From contig NW_022098069.1 in the NCBI RefSeq assembly GCF_002288925.2, positions 80,486,608 to 80,550,607 on the forward strand: DNA of 64,000 nucleotides, written 5' to 3'. Of the stretch, positions 11,000 to 22,769 are shown one piece after another. The notes below the pieces were generated by a model. It made no database searches. It had not been told where the DNA came from and was given only the letters and a program-made list of their open reading frames with translations. The stretch comes from Delphinapterus leucas (Eukaryota; Chordata; Mammalia; Artiodactyla; Monodontidae). Position 1 is the stretch's first letter, and each line of letters starts with the position of its first letter. The position numbers were made by a program, and so were the translations under genes.

Positions 11000-11132
11000 A
11001 TGTGACTTCAGGCATGCTATTAACTAGCTATGTGATTTGGGTAAGTTAATTAATTCTCTACACTAGCTTTTGCATACCTATTGCATATAAGATGAGAGCC
11101 TTGAAGTGCATTATCTCTAAGGTATCTTCCAG
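11000..11132 (+). repeat. Local duplication, copy B (MIR-related)
   Basis: Direct-orientation partner of 10232-10364, identical in length. Similarity ends sharply on both sides (upstream CTAGTT versus AAATA; downstream CTCTG versus GTTTG). Within the copy, CTAGTTATGTGACTTCAGGC and CTAGCTATGTGATTTGGG look like an older internal duplication. Confidence 0.9.
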
Positions 11133-11540
11133 CTCTGATTCAGGGCTCACACGTGCCCTGTAATTCCAAATTTGTTTCGTTTTTTGACAACCAAGAGAAT
11201 GGTGAATTATTTCAAGGGGCATTATCACATTATCAAATCTTTCTTAAAATATTATTGAAAACGTAAATGCAAATTGTAACAAGTATATTGGGTCAGGTTT
11301 GTATCAGCATATCAAATAGACTATTTTAATGTATTGTAATTGCAAATGTATTGAGCATTACTGAACTATAATCTTGCAAAAACATCATATAGATGTAACA
11401 CATACATCTTCACTTGCATTTTGATAGATGAAAGAGGAAAAAAAGTTACTTGAATGTCCTCAAACCAAACCAGCCTAATTAAATCACATTAAAAGTCAGA
11501 TTCACAGTGTGCTAGTTGGATGATCTCCTAACTGCAGAAA
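11133..11540. other. Unassigned AT-rich stretch
   Basis: No gene or named repeat seen. Confidence 0.5.
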
Positions 11541-11606
11541 TGCAGCATGCCATTTTCTTTTCTGAGGTTGCTTTCCATCTCTCTCTCTCTCTCGTATTTT
11601 TTTGGA

Positions 11607-11637
11607 GTTCCCAGAGTGTTCAATTCACTCTGGGAAC
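11607..11637. repeat. Perfect inverted repeat, 12-bp arms, 7-base loop
   Basis: GTTCCCAGAGTG (11607-11618), loop TTCAATT, exact complement CACTCTGGGAAC (11626-11637). Confidence 0.97.
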
Positions 11638-11746
11638 CTGTTGATCAAGCCCCTGGAATACAGTCCTCATGCCTGTGCACAAGCTCCCGCAGCCTCAGGA
11701 AACACTGCTTTGCCATTGACCACTCCTGTCACCCAGGAGATTCATA

Positions 11747-11793
11747 AGCCACACCCACTTGCGTGAGGGGCGGGGGACTGCTCCGACCACGCC
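11747..11793. promoter_or_regulatory. Cluster of KLF/Sp-type motifs
   Basis: Within about 47 bases there is a CACCC-type box (CCACACCC), a GC box (AGGGGCGGGGG, about 11766-11776) and a second CACGCCC box. Zinc-finger factors of the Sp/KLF group bind such motifs. The cluster stands in an otherwise AT-rich region. Activity is inference; only the motifs are seen. Confidence 0.4.
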
Positions 11794-12310
11794 CTCATTG
11801 CTCCCCACAATCTGCCTCAGATGCCCGCCTACATTCCGTCTGGCCCTGCTGCTGCATCTACCCCTTTCTTGGGCTGTAGAATGATGTACCCTACTGTAGG
11901 ACATGGACAAAGTTCCCATTTCTCCTTGCCAGTAGGGAAAGGTCCCCACTTTTCCATCTATGAACATTTTAGGGAGATCCCACCACAAGGTTGCTTAAGG
12001 GCCCAGATCTTACAACTCTTTTTGTCTTAATGAGCAGTTGTTTCTTCCTCAGGACACGGAGCTGTCCACAACTGAGTGTTTCATTCCAGGTCCAGTGAAT
12101 TGTGCTGGATTCCTTCTCCCAGGCTGCTTTGTGCCCCTCCACGATGAGCTCACTAGACCCCCTTGTACATATCTGAACCCCAACCGTGAACAGAGTCCAA
12201 ATGCCTGGGCAAACCGGCAGACGCAGCTAGCTCTGAGGTGGGTGTTGGTGCTGGACATGTGGGCAGTGCAGGAGAAGCGTTGCCTGCCACCACCTGAACA
12301 AGCTACTTGA

Positions 12311-12690
12311 ATTCATATCTTGATCCTGCTGATACACAGGAGTGCATAAGGACACCCTGCTATACTTTATCTCAAAATTAAATCAAAGACATTGCATTAA
12401 ATATTCTAAACGTACTGTGGAGATTTGTAATCCACACTAACTAGGGACAAAAAGTTTATTAGAACGATAAGCTGGATTTATGTTCTACTTCTAAGCAAAA
12501 TTTTGACCAGTGAATGTACTCTTTAATGAGTTTTTAAACAGACAAGTAAAATAAGAAAATGTTTTCCTAATAACTTTTTTAAAAAAGTAATTACAAAACA
12601 AAGTAGTTATTGAGAAGACAGAAAATACAGCAAAAGTGGGAGAAGCTTGGGGAACAGCCTGAAAACCACCACCCTGAAATAATCCCTACT
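12311..12690. other. Unassigned AT-rich stretch
   Basis: Nothing recognised. Confidence 0.5.
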
Positions 12691-13140
12691 TTGTATTGAA
12701 GTTTCCTTCCCAGTTTAATTCCGCTGTGTAGATTGTTGCTATTATGGTTGGTATTTATGTTGTTTCAACATTTCTGCTATAATACTGTCCACATACATTT
12801 AGAAACTTTGCTTTTGACTTAAGATTATCACACATGTGTTTATCCTTGCCATTTAGCTAGAATTTTTAGCCATTAACTGGAATACTTACACACTAAAAGC
12901 TATGGCTATAGCAAAGATTATTAAGCCTTTCTCTATCATTAACTATTGAAGTTTCTTTCAATTTTTCACAATTTCAAATTGTTTTAATAAACTTACATGT
13001 GATGAAATAATATTCTATTTATTTCTGATTACTTCTTTAGGGAAGATTATAGAAGATTTGGTTAAAGTATATAAATATTTGGAGACGCTTGATACCTACC
13101 ATCAATTGCTTATCAAAAGAACACCACTTACACAATCAGT
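12691..13140 (-). mobile_element. Possible very old L1 fragment, antisense
   Basis: Phrases such as TTGTTGCTATTATGGTTGG, CACACATGTGTTTATCC and TTCTTTAGGGAAGATTAT follow the order of a known antisense L1M 3' region (nearby 'aataatgctgtgatgaac', 'ttctttaggataaattcc'). Divergence is high and I place low weight on it. Confidence 0.3.
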
Positions 13141-13984
13141 TGTGGTGTATGACAGTACTTAAGAAACATTTTTAAATAGTATAATCAAAATTATACAATT
13201 TAGTAGTTGAAATATTGTACGTAGTAAATAGGTTTGGACAAAATTTAGTAACTTTTTTTCAAATTAATTTCCAGTTTACTGAGAAGAGTCATTAATTATA
13301 TATGTGGATAGTCTAGTTTCTTATATTAGCCATAAACTAATACAGGGGAAATTATCACATGGGATCTTTAGAGTACACATGAAGGCTATTTACCAAGTTT
13401 TTCTTATCTGAGAATCATGAAGTTCTTTATTTCTCTGAGACTAAGGCAGTTGAAATTTTACTGACAAATGGTAGAACATAAAAAAATATGATCTCTCCCC
13501 ATGTATCATCTCAAAAATCATCTTCTGACTGGTATTCTCTTCCTGAAATACATTCTTGACTATTAAAAAAATGTGCATTACAACCATTCATTAAAATCAC
13601 ACATATGTTCTTAAAACTGAAACTCAGTATTAGGTAAATGTATCCTATAACACAGAGTTAGAAAATAGCTGATCTTCCCCTAATGGAACACGGCTGTCCT
13701 TGTAAAGTCTATGGCATCAAGCACTAGAACAGAAAAGGCGCTTCCGGGGGACAGCCAAATCCCCGAGAGAAAGGAGGGAGGGAGGCACTGGACGAAGAAG
13801 AGTACACACGTGTTCCTCCAGCATTTACCAAACAGACAGCCCCTCACCCGCATGGGAAAGAAGTAGCTTGAAAGGGCCTGGAGTGTTTAAGGGACAATCC
13901 AGCCTCCCGTAGACTAGGGGAATGAGAAAAAAAACTTCTTCCATAACTATATATTACATCCATTAAACCCTTTTTAGGGGTAGC
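13141..13984. other. Unassigned stretch
   Basis: No gene or named repeat seen. A more GC-rich patch lies at about 13735-13870. Confidence 0.4.
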
Positions 13985-14175
13985 TCCAGATGTTTTACGT
14001 ATTTCCTCATTTAGATCTCCCAACAATTTGACCAGGTAGGAACTGTGGTTATCTTGACGGTACAGATGAGGAAACAGACACTTAGGTAAGTCACTTACTT
14101 AAGGTAACAAACCCAGAAACTGGTATAGCTGAAATTTGAATGCAAGCAGTTCTTGATCAACACCACATACTCATA
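13985..14175 (-). mobile_element. MIR, antisense
   Basis: Shows the reverse MIR order: TTCCTCATTTAGATCTCCCA, GACCAGGTAGGAACTG, GGTACAGATGAGGAAACAGA, AAGTCACTTACTTAAGGT, and AATTTGAATGCAAGCAG. Confidence 0.8.
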
Positions 14176-14478
14176 AGTTTAAGTGCTATGTTAGGCTCTT
14201 AAAGGGATTTACTTCTAAGTGAATGAATCAGACGATATAACTGTATTAGAGTTAACTTTAGCCACAGAGTAAATGGCTGCTGAGTGACAAAATGCTGGTC
14301 CAGAATTGATTTATATGCCCTCAAAATAGATCTAGTTTGGTCTTGGAAATTTAGGGTAAGGCAGATAATATGCAATTAATGAGGCTAGGCTCTGTTGTTC
14401 ATCCTGCATCATCAAGAATTCCTGCTTTGGAACCTGGAAGACAATTCACACTGAAGTCATCTTCCCTCTGAGTGAATA

Positions 14479-14527
14479 GATCGATGGATTAATGGATGGA
14501 CTAATACACAACTGGATGGATGGAGCC
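14479..14527 (+). repeat. Degenerate GATGGAT-type short tandem repeat
   Basis: Imperfect repeats of ATGGAT/GGATGG. Confidence 0.6.
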
Positions 14528-14689
14528 AGGCTGGACTTAAGTCAGGGTTGTATAAATGGCTTAGAGTCTTCTTTTTTTTTTTATTAACTTGGTGGGGCCT
14601 TGAAATAAGAGTACTGTTGTTCAGCTAATAAAAAATTTTTAAAAACCCCACAACTTCCAGAGACTGAAGGTGCTTCACTGCAGTGTTTT

Positions 14690-14985
14690 CTATACTTTGA
14701 TCCCTGGGGAACTTGCTTCTTGCTGGCTTTCAGGTGGAGGTCACACTCAGCAACTAGAGGCATCCTCAGTTCCTCACCACATGAGTCTCTTTAATGCCAC
14801 CAAGGAAAGAGAGAGGCTCCAGCAAGACCAAGGTTGCAATCTTATATAATGCAATCATGTACATCTCATCACCTTTCCTATATTCTATTGGTCGGAAGCA
14901 AATCACAGGCCATGCCCACACACAAGGGAAGAGATTATGCAAACACATGTATACCAGGAGGCAGGACTGTGGTAGCCTCTGAAGA
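14690..14985. mobile_element. Unnamed ancient eutherian interspersed repeat
   Basis: Contains blocks I recognise as recurring genome-wide: GTTCCTCACCACATGAGTCT, ATATTCTATTGGTCGGAAGC, AAATCACAGGCCATGCCCAC and ACCAGGAGGCAGGA. I cannot give the family name with confidence. The overlapping frames here (14766-15079) are not genes. Confidence 0.35.
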
Positions 14986-15023
14986 ATCGGACACACTTGT
15001 TGGCCTCTCTGATAATTCAGAAT

Positions 15024-15052
15024 TGTGTGTGTGTGTGTTCATACACACACAT
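15024..15052. repeat. (GT)n followed by (AC)n
   Basis: A GT run (15024-15038) and an AC run (15042-15050) separated by TTCAT can pair as a small hairpin. Confidence 0.85.
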
Positions 15053-15429
15053 ACGTCATTTTGCTTAAGACATTACTAAATGAGCATTTACATATAACAT
15101 CCACTTTAAGTAAATGGCTAACCTTTGAAGGACGTTACTAAAGGATCGATCATTCTCAGTAAAGTGGGTCCATTGTGATTTTACCATTGTTGGGGAAAAA
15201 AAAAAGGAAATTGTCAAACAAGTTAGGTCATTCTTGAAAAGCACTGCTTTTTAAAAATTTCTCCATATTAAATAAATGTTTAAGCATGAATCCCTGAACA
15301 AAAGAAGAGCCATTTACCCCTGGAGTAATTTTAATTCACTTTACAGTTTTCCCTGGGGTCTTTCTCTGGAATGTTTCATTGAGATCTAAGAATCCTTATG
15401 CAACTATTTAAATTAGCATTGCGTCATAG
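15053..15429. other. Unassigned AT-rich stretch
   Basis: Nothing recognised; includes an A12 run near 15196. Confidence 0.5.
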
Positions 15430-16452
15430 ATAGAAAGCCCAGAGATAAACGCACACACATATGATCACCTTATTTTTGATAAAGGAGGCAAGAGTATACA
15501 ACGGAGAAAAGACAGCCTCTTCAATAAGTGGTGCTGGGAAAACTGGCCAGCTACATGTAAAAGAATGAAATTAGATCACTCCCTAACACCATACACAAAA
15601 ATAAGCTCAAAATGGATTAAAGACCTAAATGTAAGGCCAGACACCATCAAACTCTTAGAGGAAAACATAGGCAGGACACTCTATGACATAAATCACAGCA
15701 AGATCCTTTTTGACCCACCTCCTAGAGAAATGGAAATAAAAACAAAAATAAATAAATGGGGCCTAATGAAACTTAAAAGCTTTTGCACAGCAAAGGAAAC
15801 CATAAACAAGACCAAAAGACAACCCTCAGAATGGGAGAAAACATTTGCAAATGAAGCAACTGACAAAGGATTAATCTCTAAAATTTACAAGCAGCTCATG
15901 CAGCTCAATATCAAAAGAACAAACAACCCAATCCAAAAATGGGCAGAAGACCTAAATAGACATTTCTCCAAACAAGATATACAGATTGCCAACAAACACA
16001 TGAAAGGATGCTCAGCATCACTAATCATTAGAGAAATGCAAATCAAAACTACAATGAGGTATCATCTCATACCGGTCAGAACGGCCATCATCAAAAAATC
16101 TACAAACAATAAATGCTGGAGAGGGTGTGGAGAAAAGGGAACCCTCATGCACTGTTGGTGGGAATGTAAATTGGTACAGCCACTGTGGAGAACAGTATGG
16201 AGGTTCCTTAAAAAACTGCAAATAGAACTACCATACGACCCAGCAATCCCACTACTGGGCATATACCCTGAGAAAACTATAATTCAAAAAGAGTCATGTA
16301 CCACAATGTTCATTGCAGCTCTATTTACAATAGCCAGGACATGGAAGCAACCTAAGTATCCATCGACAGAGGAATGGATAAAGCAGATGTGGCACATATA
16401 TACAATGGAATATTACTCAACCAGAAAAAAAAAGAAATTGAGTTATTTGTAG
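15430..16452 (+). pseudogene. L1 ORF2 C-terminal remnant, about 340 open codons
   Basis: The frame is open from the 5' junction (15430, just after an in-frame TAG) to 16450. It covers the ORF2p C-terminal region, with the C-x3-C-x7-H-x4-C cysteine/histidine motif at 16114-16167 ([10 protein letters not shown]...HCWWEC), then [10 protein letters not shown] and [10 protein letters not shown]. It then ends early because an A run near 16423-16431 shifts the frame, losing the usual last residues. First in-frame Met codon is 15565. Longest coding-like frame in the window, but a retrotransposon relic without a promoter. Confidence 0.88.
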
Positions 16453-16919
16453 TGAGGTGGATGGACCTAGAGTCTGTCATACGGAGTGAAGTAAGTCAGA
16501 AAAAGAAAAACAAATACTGTATGCTAACAGATATATATGGAATCTAAAAAAAAAAAAAAAAAAGGTTCTGGAGAACCTAGGGGCAGGACAGGAATAAAGA
16601 TGCAGATGTACAGAATGGACTTGAGGACACAGGGAGGGGGAAGGGTAAGCTGGGACGAAGTGACAGAGTGGCACTGACATATATACACTACTAAATGTAA
16701 AACAGATAGCCAGTGGGAAGCAGCAGCATCACACAGGGAGATCAGCTCGGTGCTTTGTGACCACCTAGAAGGGTGGGATAGGGAGGGTGGGAGGGAGACG
16801 CAAGAAGGAGAAGGTATGGCGATTTATGTATACGTATAGCTGATTCACTTTGTTATAAAGCAGAAACTAACACACCATTGTAAAGCAATTATACTCCAAT
16901 AAAGATGTTAAAAAAAAAC
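15430..16919 (+). mobile_element. 5'-truncated L1 with full 3' UTR, best preserved copy
   Basis: Begins abruptly inside ORF2 and continues through the complete 3' UTR (blocks GGAATAAAGATGCAGATG, AGCAGCATCACACAGGGAGA, CTTTGTGACCACCTAGAAGG), an AATAAA signal at 16898-16903 and an A tail. An A17 run at 16547-16563 lies in the early 3' UTR. No clear target-site duplication could be found, so the 5' junction may have been rearranged. Element of the same young cetartiodactyl L1 lineage as 1-1697, inserted independently. It lacks the endonuclease and reverse-transcriptase core, so it cannot move itself. Confidence 0.95.
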
Positions 16920-16959
16920 CCAAAAGATTGAGTTATATTGTAAATAATAGAAATTAGGG

Positions 16960-17430
16960 CTGGGTCAGTTTCTGGTAACTGTTGTAACAAATTACCAGTG
17001 ACATAGTGGCTTAAGAAAACACAGAATCTATCACTTACAGTTCTAGACTTCAGAGGTCTCGAATGGGTGAGCAAGCCTGTGTCCTTCTAGCAGAGGCTGT
17101 TTACTTTGCCTTTTCTGGTTTCTAGAGGATGTGCATATTCTTTGGCTTATGGACCCTTCCTCCATCTTCAAAGCTTTTAATGTGGCATCTTTAAATCTCT
17201 CAAACTCTGACCTTCTCTCTCCAGCCTCCCTCTTTCATTTATAAGAACCCTTTGATTACATTAGGCTCACCCCAGTAATCTAGACTAAAGTCCCTTCTCA
17301 AAATCCTTAACGAAATTGCATCTGCAAAGTTCATTTTGCCACGAAAGGTATCATAGTCACAGGTCCTGAGGATTACAATGAAAGCATCTCTGGAGGGAGG
17401 GCAGTTATTCAACATACCATATGGGCTTAA
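16960..17430 (-). mobile_element. MLT1 LTR (ERVL-MaLR), antisense
   Basis: Antisense MLT1 order: AACTGTTGTAACAAATTACC, AGTGGCTTAAGAAAACACAG, TTACAGTTCTAGACTTCAGA, CTCTTTCATTTATAAGAACC, TGATTACATTAGGCTCACCC and TTGCATCTGCAAAGTTC. Highly diverged, in keeping with an early eutherian age. It lies just downstream of the L1 tail. Confidence 0.75.
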
Positions 17431-20015
17431 ATAAGAAGGTTATTTTTCTCATGTAACAAGAAATTGGGAGAAAGGAATATAGAGAATCAATACCTCTCAA
17501 ATTGATACCTCTCATTTGTTGGGGTGTTTCCTTATAACTGTAAGATGGCTATGGCATCTTACTGTCACATTCCTGTTTATGTAAGAAGGTGGAAGGAAGA
17601 AGGAAGGAAAGCAGGAGTTAATTTCAGAGTGTAATTCATTAACCAAAACTCTTCCATAGAATCATACTAGATGCAAGAAGGAGAGGGGAATCAAGAATCT
17701 AGCTCGCACAGCCTGAATTTTAGAGATGAAAAAGAAAATGGTGTTAGGTTTGAATATTTCGTGAGCCAGTTGACAGTTTATGCTAGAACTTCAATATCTT
17801 ATTATAGACAAGTTTTACATTTTCCTAATTGTTAAATTATATGGAAAATGTGCCCTATGTATTTTCCTCCTTGGAAAAGAAATACTTCTTGGTAAATGAA
17901 ATGATTTCATCGGCCATCTTTGTGAGAAGTACTTGAATAAATGTGATATTTTTTCTTCTCAGAAGTGCAGAGAATTCAGGGCTGTGATTTCCATCTTTAC
18001 ACCCTTATGCTATATAGAGTCCATTAGTCCTATGTAATCCCCCATTATTTGTTTTCCTCTTGGGACAACGAGTACAGATATAAGGATGAACCTTATAGGT
18101 TCCGTAGCTTTCAGCTGTCAGTGAATTAGAGGTGTAGACTTTCTGGTTTCAGCCTTCATGGTATGGCAACTAAAGGGCTGTCAATCAACTTTGTCTGCAT
18201 ATATTTTCAGACAGAGTGGAGCAGAGCAAATGCACATTGAAAATGAATTTTCAACAGTTCAGCAGAAGAGAGGTTTTCTCTCACAGGAACAAGGCATTCA
18301 GCAGGAGTTAAGGTCAGAACTGACACACTTCTGTCAAAATGATCCCACCTTTACACTGTGGAGCTCCACAGTCATCTTTGGAATCCCCCGCCTGTCCTTG
18401 TCTGAACAGGGATCCCAGCAGTTTTGACCCTCAGGGCACTAAACAAACATTTTTTTCAGGTTGGCTTAGTTTACCACATAAAAACCATGTGCAATGCTGT
18501 GTATCTTCTTTAATGCAGATACTTGGTAACCAATCTTTATTATTTGAATATTTCAAGGAAGGCTGTATTTGATTCTGTTCATACTGCGAGCCATTATAGA
18601 ATGGGATAATGTTTTAAACACAGAAGTAATAATAATCAGTATTTTTCTGAGTCAAAAGCAATTCTTCCGCTACACGTATAGGACTTATCTTAAAACCTGA
18701 GCACAATCTGGGTCAAATTTATACACTGCCACAGTTCGATTTATTTTTATGTTAATTTGGGGTTGTATCAAAGCCTGATTTTGGTTTATTTCCAAGACAA
18801 GATCAGTGTCTACCTTTATAATATGAGAATGGAGAAATATATTGAAAGATTCTTTTTTAAAATAAAATTTTAAAAAGGCTGTATACACCTATTCTGAACC
18901 TAAATCAAAATGCTATTATCTTTGAGAGTAAAACTTTAATTGGATGGCTCTCTGGAATAGAAAAGGAATCTATTATAATCTTACAGTCCTGAAATGAAAA
19001 CATTAATACATTTTTCTAATAATAGATCAAAATCCCAAGTTTTTAGAACTCAATCATAATTTATCTGTCAAAATTAAACACCTGTTAAAAATCCTTTCAG
19101 TGTTTTCTATTACATTAGTGAAGTCCAGAGCTTTCATTAAATGTATAAAAGCTTTCATCATAAAGTGTGTATTCTAACTTTACTTTTAAAGCTGAAAAAG
19201 TCTTACTTTTTTTGGTTCCGGATTTTTCTATAATATTGGAGCACATAACAGTCCCTTTTGGGGCCATAATAGATTTGTGAGATCTCTAATATCCAGAAAA
19301 GAAATTAAAGTACAAAAAAGTACATGTTGTAAAGTACAAAAGTATATGTTGATCTATGCTTTCTTTTCACTGTGGGCACTAGTCCTTGGTTTTAATTTTT
19401 ATGGTAATAAACATACATACCTCTTTGAAGGGCACACTCATGTTTGAATTATATTTGTATATACCTGGTTTCTGAAGTACACCTCATTTATAAAAGGTAC
19501 TTAATACAATCTTCCTTGGTAAATTGAGACAAGAAATAGGCACAGAATAATTACTATGGCTCCATGTTCCCGTTTTCTGTCCATACTCACCCTTGGACTC
19601 CCCATGCTATACACTGTATACTGATTAATATTGTTATCCATTAGAAACTCTAAAGTCTCTTTAATCTTTCCTGGGCAAAATATGATTCAGATTTCCATGA
19701 GTAAACCTGTGAAACCACTGCAAAAACATATTTTGGATTTGCCTACCTTTTACTTATGGTTAAAAAAAAATAGAATAATTGTAAAACTTGATAAAGGATA
19801 ATGCAATCCTCTGCTTGAGTCAATTAAATGGTTTTCAATAAATTGACGTTTCTTCTAGTTAAAGCTCTTATGTCATCATGGTTTTAGTCTGTTTATCTTA
19901 GACTAAATTTAAGACAATTTTCCTTAGCTCCTAGGGGGATCATGTGAAAGAAGTGTGTCATGGATTTAATTTGCATATGTCTGATAAAGGGTTGAGTCCA
20001 ATTGATTTTTAAAAG
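17431..20015. other. Unassigned, largely repeat-free stretch
   Basis: About 2.6 kb in which I recognise no transposon, exon or RNA. A 270-base plus-strand frame (18158-18427) spans a weak exon-like segment discussed under findings. Short purine-rich tract near 17580-17620. Confidence 0.4.
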
Positions 20016-20027
20016 TTATGTATTTTC

Positions 20028-20385
20028 GGGACTTCCCTGGTGGCACAGTGGTTAAGAATCCGCCTGCCAATGCAGGGGACACAGGTTCCAGCCCTGGTCT
20101 TGGCAGATCCCACATGCCGCGGAGCAACTAAGCCCATGTGCCACAACTTCTCAGCCTGCACTCTAGAGCCCACGAGCCACAACTCCTGAGTCCACGTGCC
20201 ACAACTACTGAAGCCTGTGCACCTATAGCCCGTGCTCCGCAACAAGAGAAACCACTGCACCTATAGCCGTGCACCGCAATGAAGAGTAGCCCCCGCTCTC
20301 CGCAACTAGAGACAGCCCACACACAGCAATGAAGACCCAATGCAACCAAAAATAAATAAATAAGATTGATTCTTTAAAAAAAAAA
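20028..20385 (+). mobile_element. CHR-type SINE, long-body subtype
   Basis: Starts GGGACTTCCCTGG with an A box (TGGCACAGTGG), has the tRNA-related CCGCCTGCCAATGCAGGG head, and a long tRNA-unrelated body made of repeated GCCACAACT / CCGCAAC phrases ending in AAATAAATAAATAAG. Flanked by an 11-bp duplication TTATGTATTTT (20016-20026, 20386-20396). A third similar string follows at about 20408. Confidence 0.93.
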
Positions 20386-20420
20386 TTATGTATTTTTTTA
20401 AAAAAAGTTATGTATTTAAA

Positions 20421-22769
20421 TAATTTAAAGTAACTAGTAAAAGTAACTGAAGCTATTTAATACTAACAAAAAAATACTGCTAAAGAGTTCTAGTATTCAT
20501 TCAAATCTAGAAAACGACCCAATTCAATTTCTATCCATTATCCAAAATATTATTTATTTCTCTTTCATGTCAAAATGAAATAAAGTATAATTCAGAAACA
20601 TTTCTTCAGGAAAAAAAAGTCATTGGACAAATGACCACTTAAATACTTGGTTTCTGGGAACATTAAGGTCATGTCCGCACTAGAAGAGTGAAGACATAAA
20701 TGAGGCAACTTTCTAAGATGAAGTAAAGCTGAAATCTCTTTTGCCAGGGTAGGCCAGCTGCCGAGCTAAATTATAAAACCATAATGTGCATGACTTTATT
20801 CACCAATAAAATGGAATTATACTACAAGCCAATTCTGTCAGAGGCTGTTATAGAGATAATGAGATAATGTCTTTTAAGTGCTTTTGGTGTCTCGGATGAA
20901 AGAGGAGACCCATGATCGCTAACATTTCACATTGCTAAATGTACCTTCTTTAGAAAAGTGATGCTATTAAAATAATGATACATAAAGCTCCTCTACTAAC
21001 CTACTGTAAAGCTATATTCATCACTAATGAAGGCATGGATCTGTGGCTGAAGTGGGTGAGAGTCCCTAAAAATGTAAACTATTTTCTCTCAGATTAACAG
21101 CCACACTCAAGGGCATTTACTTCAAGGCTGGCTATAGACAAGAGGCATTCCAAAACATGATGAGTTTTCTATGAGTAAGAAGTTCCTCTAGTTAGTTTAC
21201 AAATGTGAATAATGAAAGTCATACTCTCCAATGTTAACTAAAATAAGATCGAGTATATGTAACCTAGGTGCTCTTTTAAACTGTTATTTCCTTCCACTGT
21301 CCAACAGAACTTAATATCTATAACATATTCAACTAATCTGTCCTCTGAGTGACCACATTATAGTGACATAATTAATTTTAATTGATTCAACCAAAGTGAA
21401 ACTTTATCATTACAGTATTAAACTGGACTATGTCCCTCTATCCAACTGCCATGCTTTACTTTAAATTTGATAATTTATTACCCATATTGTCAATGAGAGA
21501 TTTTAGAGGGCACTTTCCTTTTCTTTTTCCTTTCCTTTGGTCTCGGTTATCTGTAAAGTCGGTACAGTTTCTGGAAATTTACCTACATATGGAGAAATTA
21601 AATGCCTAAGAAATTATAAATGCCCATAGAAATTATGAAAAAATTTAAATCTCCAAAGGAATAAATTGTAAAATAATAAACATCTTAGAACATGTGAATG
21701 ACAAAACAGGCAATTTCTCGGTAGATTACAAATGGTTCTTGAAAGTTTCACACAAATGAAATTACTATTTTTAGTAATAGATTTTGTCTCAGCCATAAAA
21801 TACTGATGGCCATATAAATGTTTAACATTTTCAATTTGGTATTTCTCTAATTATAAAATATGTAATTATTTTCTTCTTGCAGTTAATGCCTTAGGTGGGC
21901 CATTGTGCCCCAATTCCAACCATCCAGCCAATGAGAAGTTAGAAGCCTTCTGGTAATGGAAAGATTAACTAGGTCATAAACAAGACTTAAGGAAAAGATG
22001 ATCTTTGTTCTGCCTCCAGACATTGGTGTGTAGAAATATGATGCCTGGAGTTTTTGCAACCATCTTTCAGCTGAAGAGAAGAGAACAAATACCCTGAGGA
22101 TGAGTGAACAGAAAAAAATGGAAAGAACTTGCACCCCTGATGAAGATACTGCATTGATCAAAGAGGAAATGATTTTATCTCTGCACTTTGTAATAAACTA
22201 TCTTAATGTTTATGTCATTTGAGTCTAGGTTTTCTAGTATTTGCAGTCCAAAACAGCTTAATTTATCAGGTACCTTGGTGAGAACCACATCTGTGAAGAC
22301 TTCAGGTATTGACTTAGCGGATTCTGACTTTGCTGATGGGGTTAGCAGCCACAGCCCTCAGCGTTGTGTAGCTTGGTTAGAGTTTATCTTTCCATGAATG
22401 CCACAGCTTTCAGTCTGGCAAGCACCACGGGCAAGAGGAAGGGCACCATGTGACATTTAAGGGATCAAGGAATTTCATTTAGTGGTACATTTACCCTTAT
22501 TCTTTCCCCTTGTACTGAGTTTAACACAAAACAGTTGCCCATTTGCGGAGACCCGATTTTCTATTTTGAAGCATCACAATGTTTTGTTCAGGCAGGCTTA
22601 ACTCTGGTGGCAATAGCAGGTAGGAAGCAAAATGTGTGTGAAGAAATTATATTAACTTAAAAGGGAATCCAAGATCCTTGGCTTAAAATCAATAAAAAAT
22701 CTAGTGTTTTGTGGAAACATGCCTTCTTATTGTAATTCCAAGCTAATGAGTCCTCTGTCAAGCTTTTTA
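20421..22769. other. Unassigned AT-rich stretch
   Basis: No gene or named repeat recognised. The frames (60-92 codons) have no recognisable content. Confidence 0.4.

Larger units (their letters stand above)
11541..12310. other. GC-richer block of unknown origin
   Basis: A roughly 770-base segment clearly richer in G and C than its surroundings, with several C-rich runs, overlapping short frames on both strands (up to 97 codons on the minus strand), a (CT) run at 11579-11593, a perfect hairpin at 11607-11637 and a cluster of GC/CACCC boxes at 11747-11793. It could be an unrecognised LTR or other retroelement, an old processed pseudogene, or a regulatory element. None of the frames shows a domain I recognise, so I do not call a gene. 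Confidence 0.5.

Noticed and set aside
11695..12310. Frames of 66-97 codons on both strands in the GC-rich block
   Set aside because: No recognisable domain, no splice or promoter context, and overlapping frames on opposite strands are expected in GC-rich sequence.
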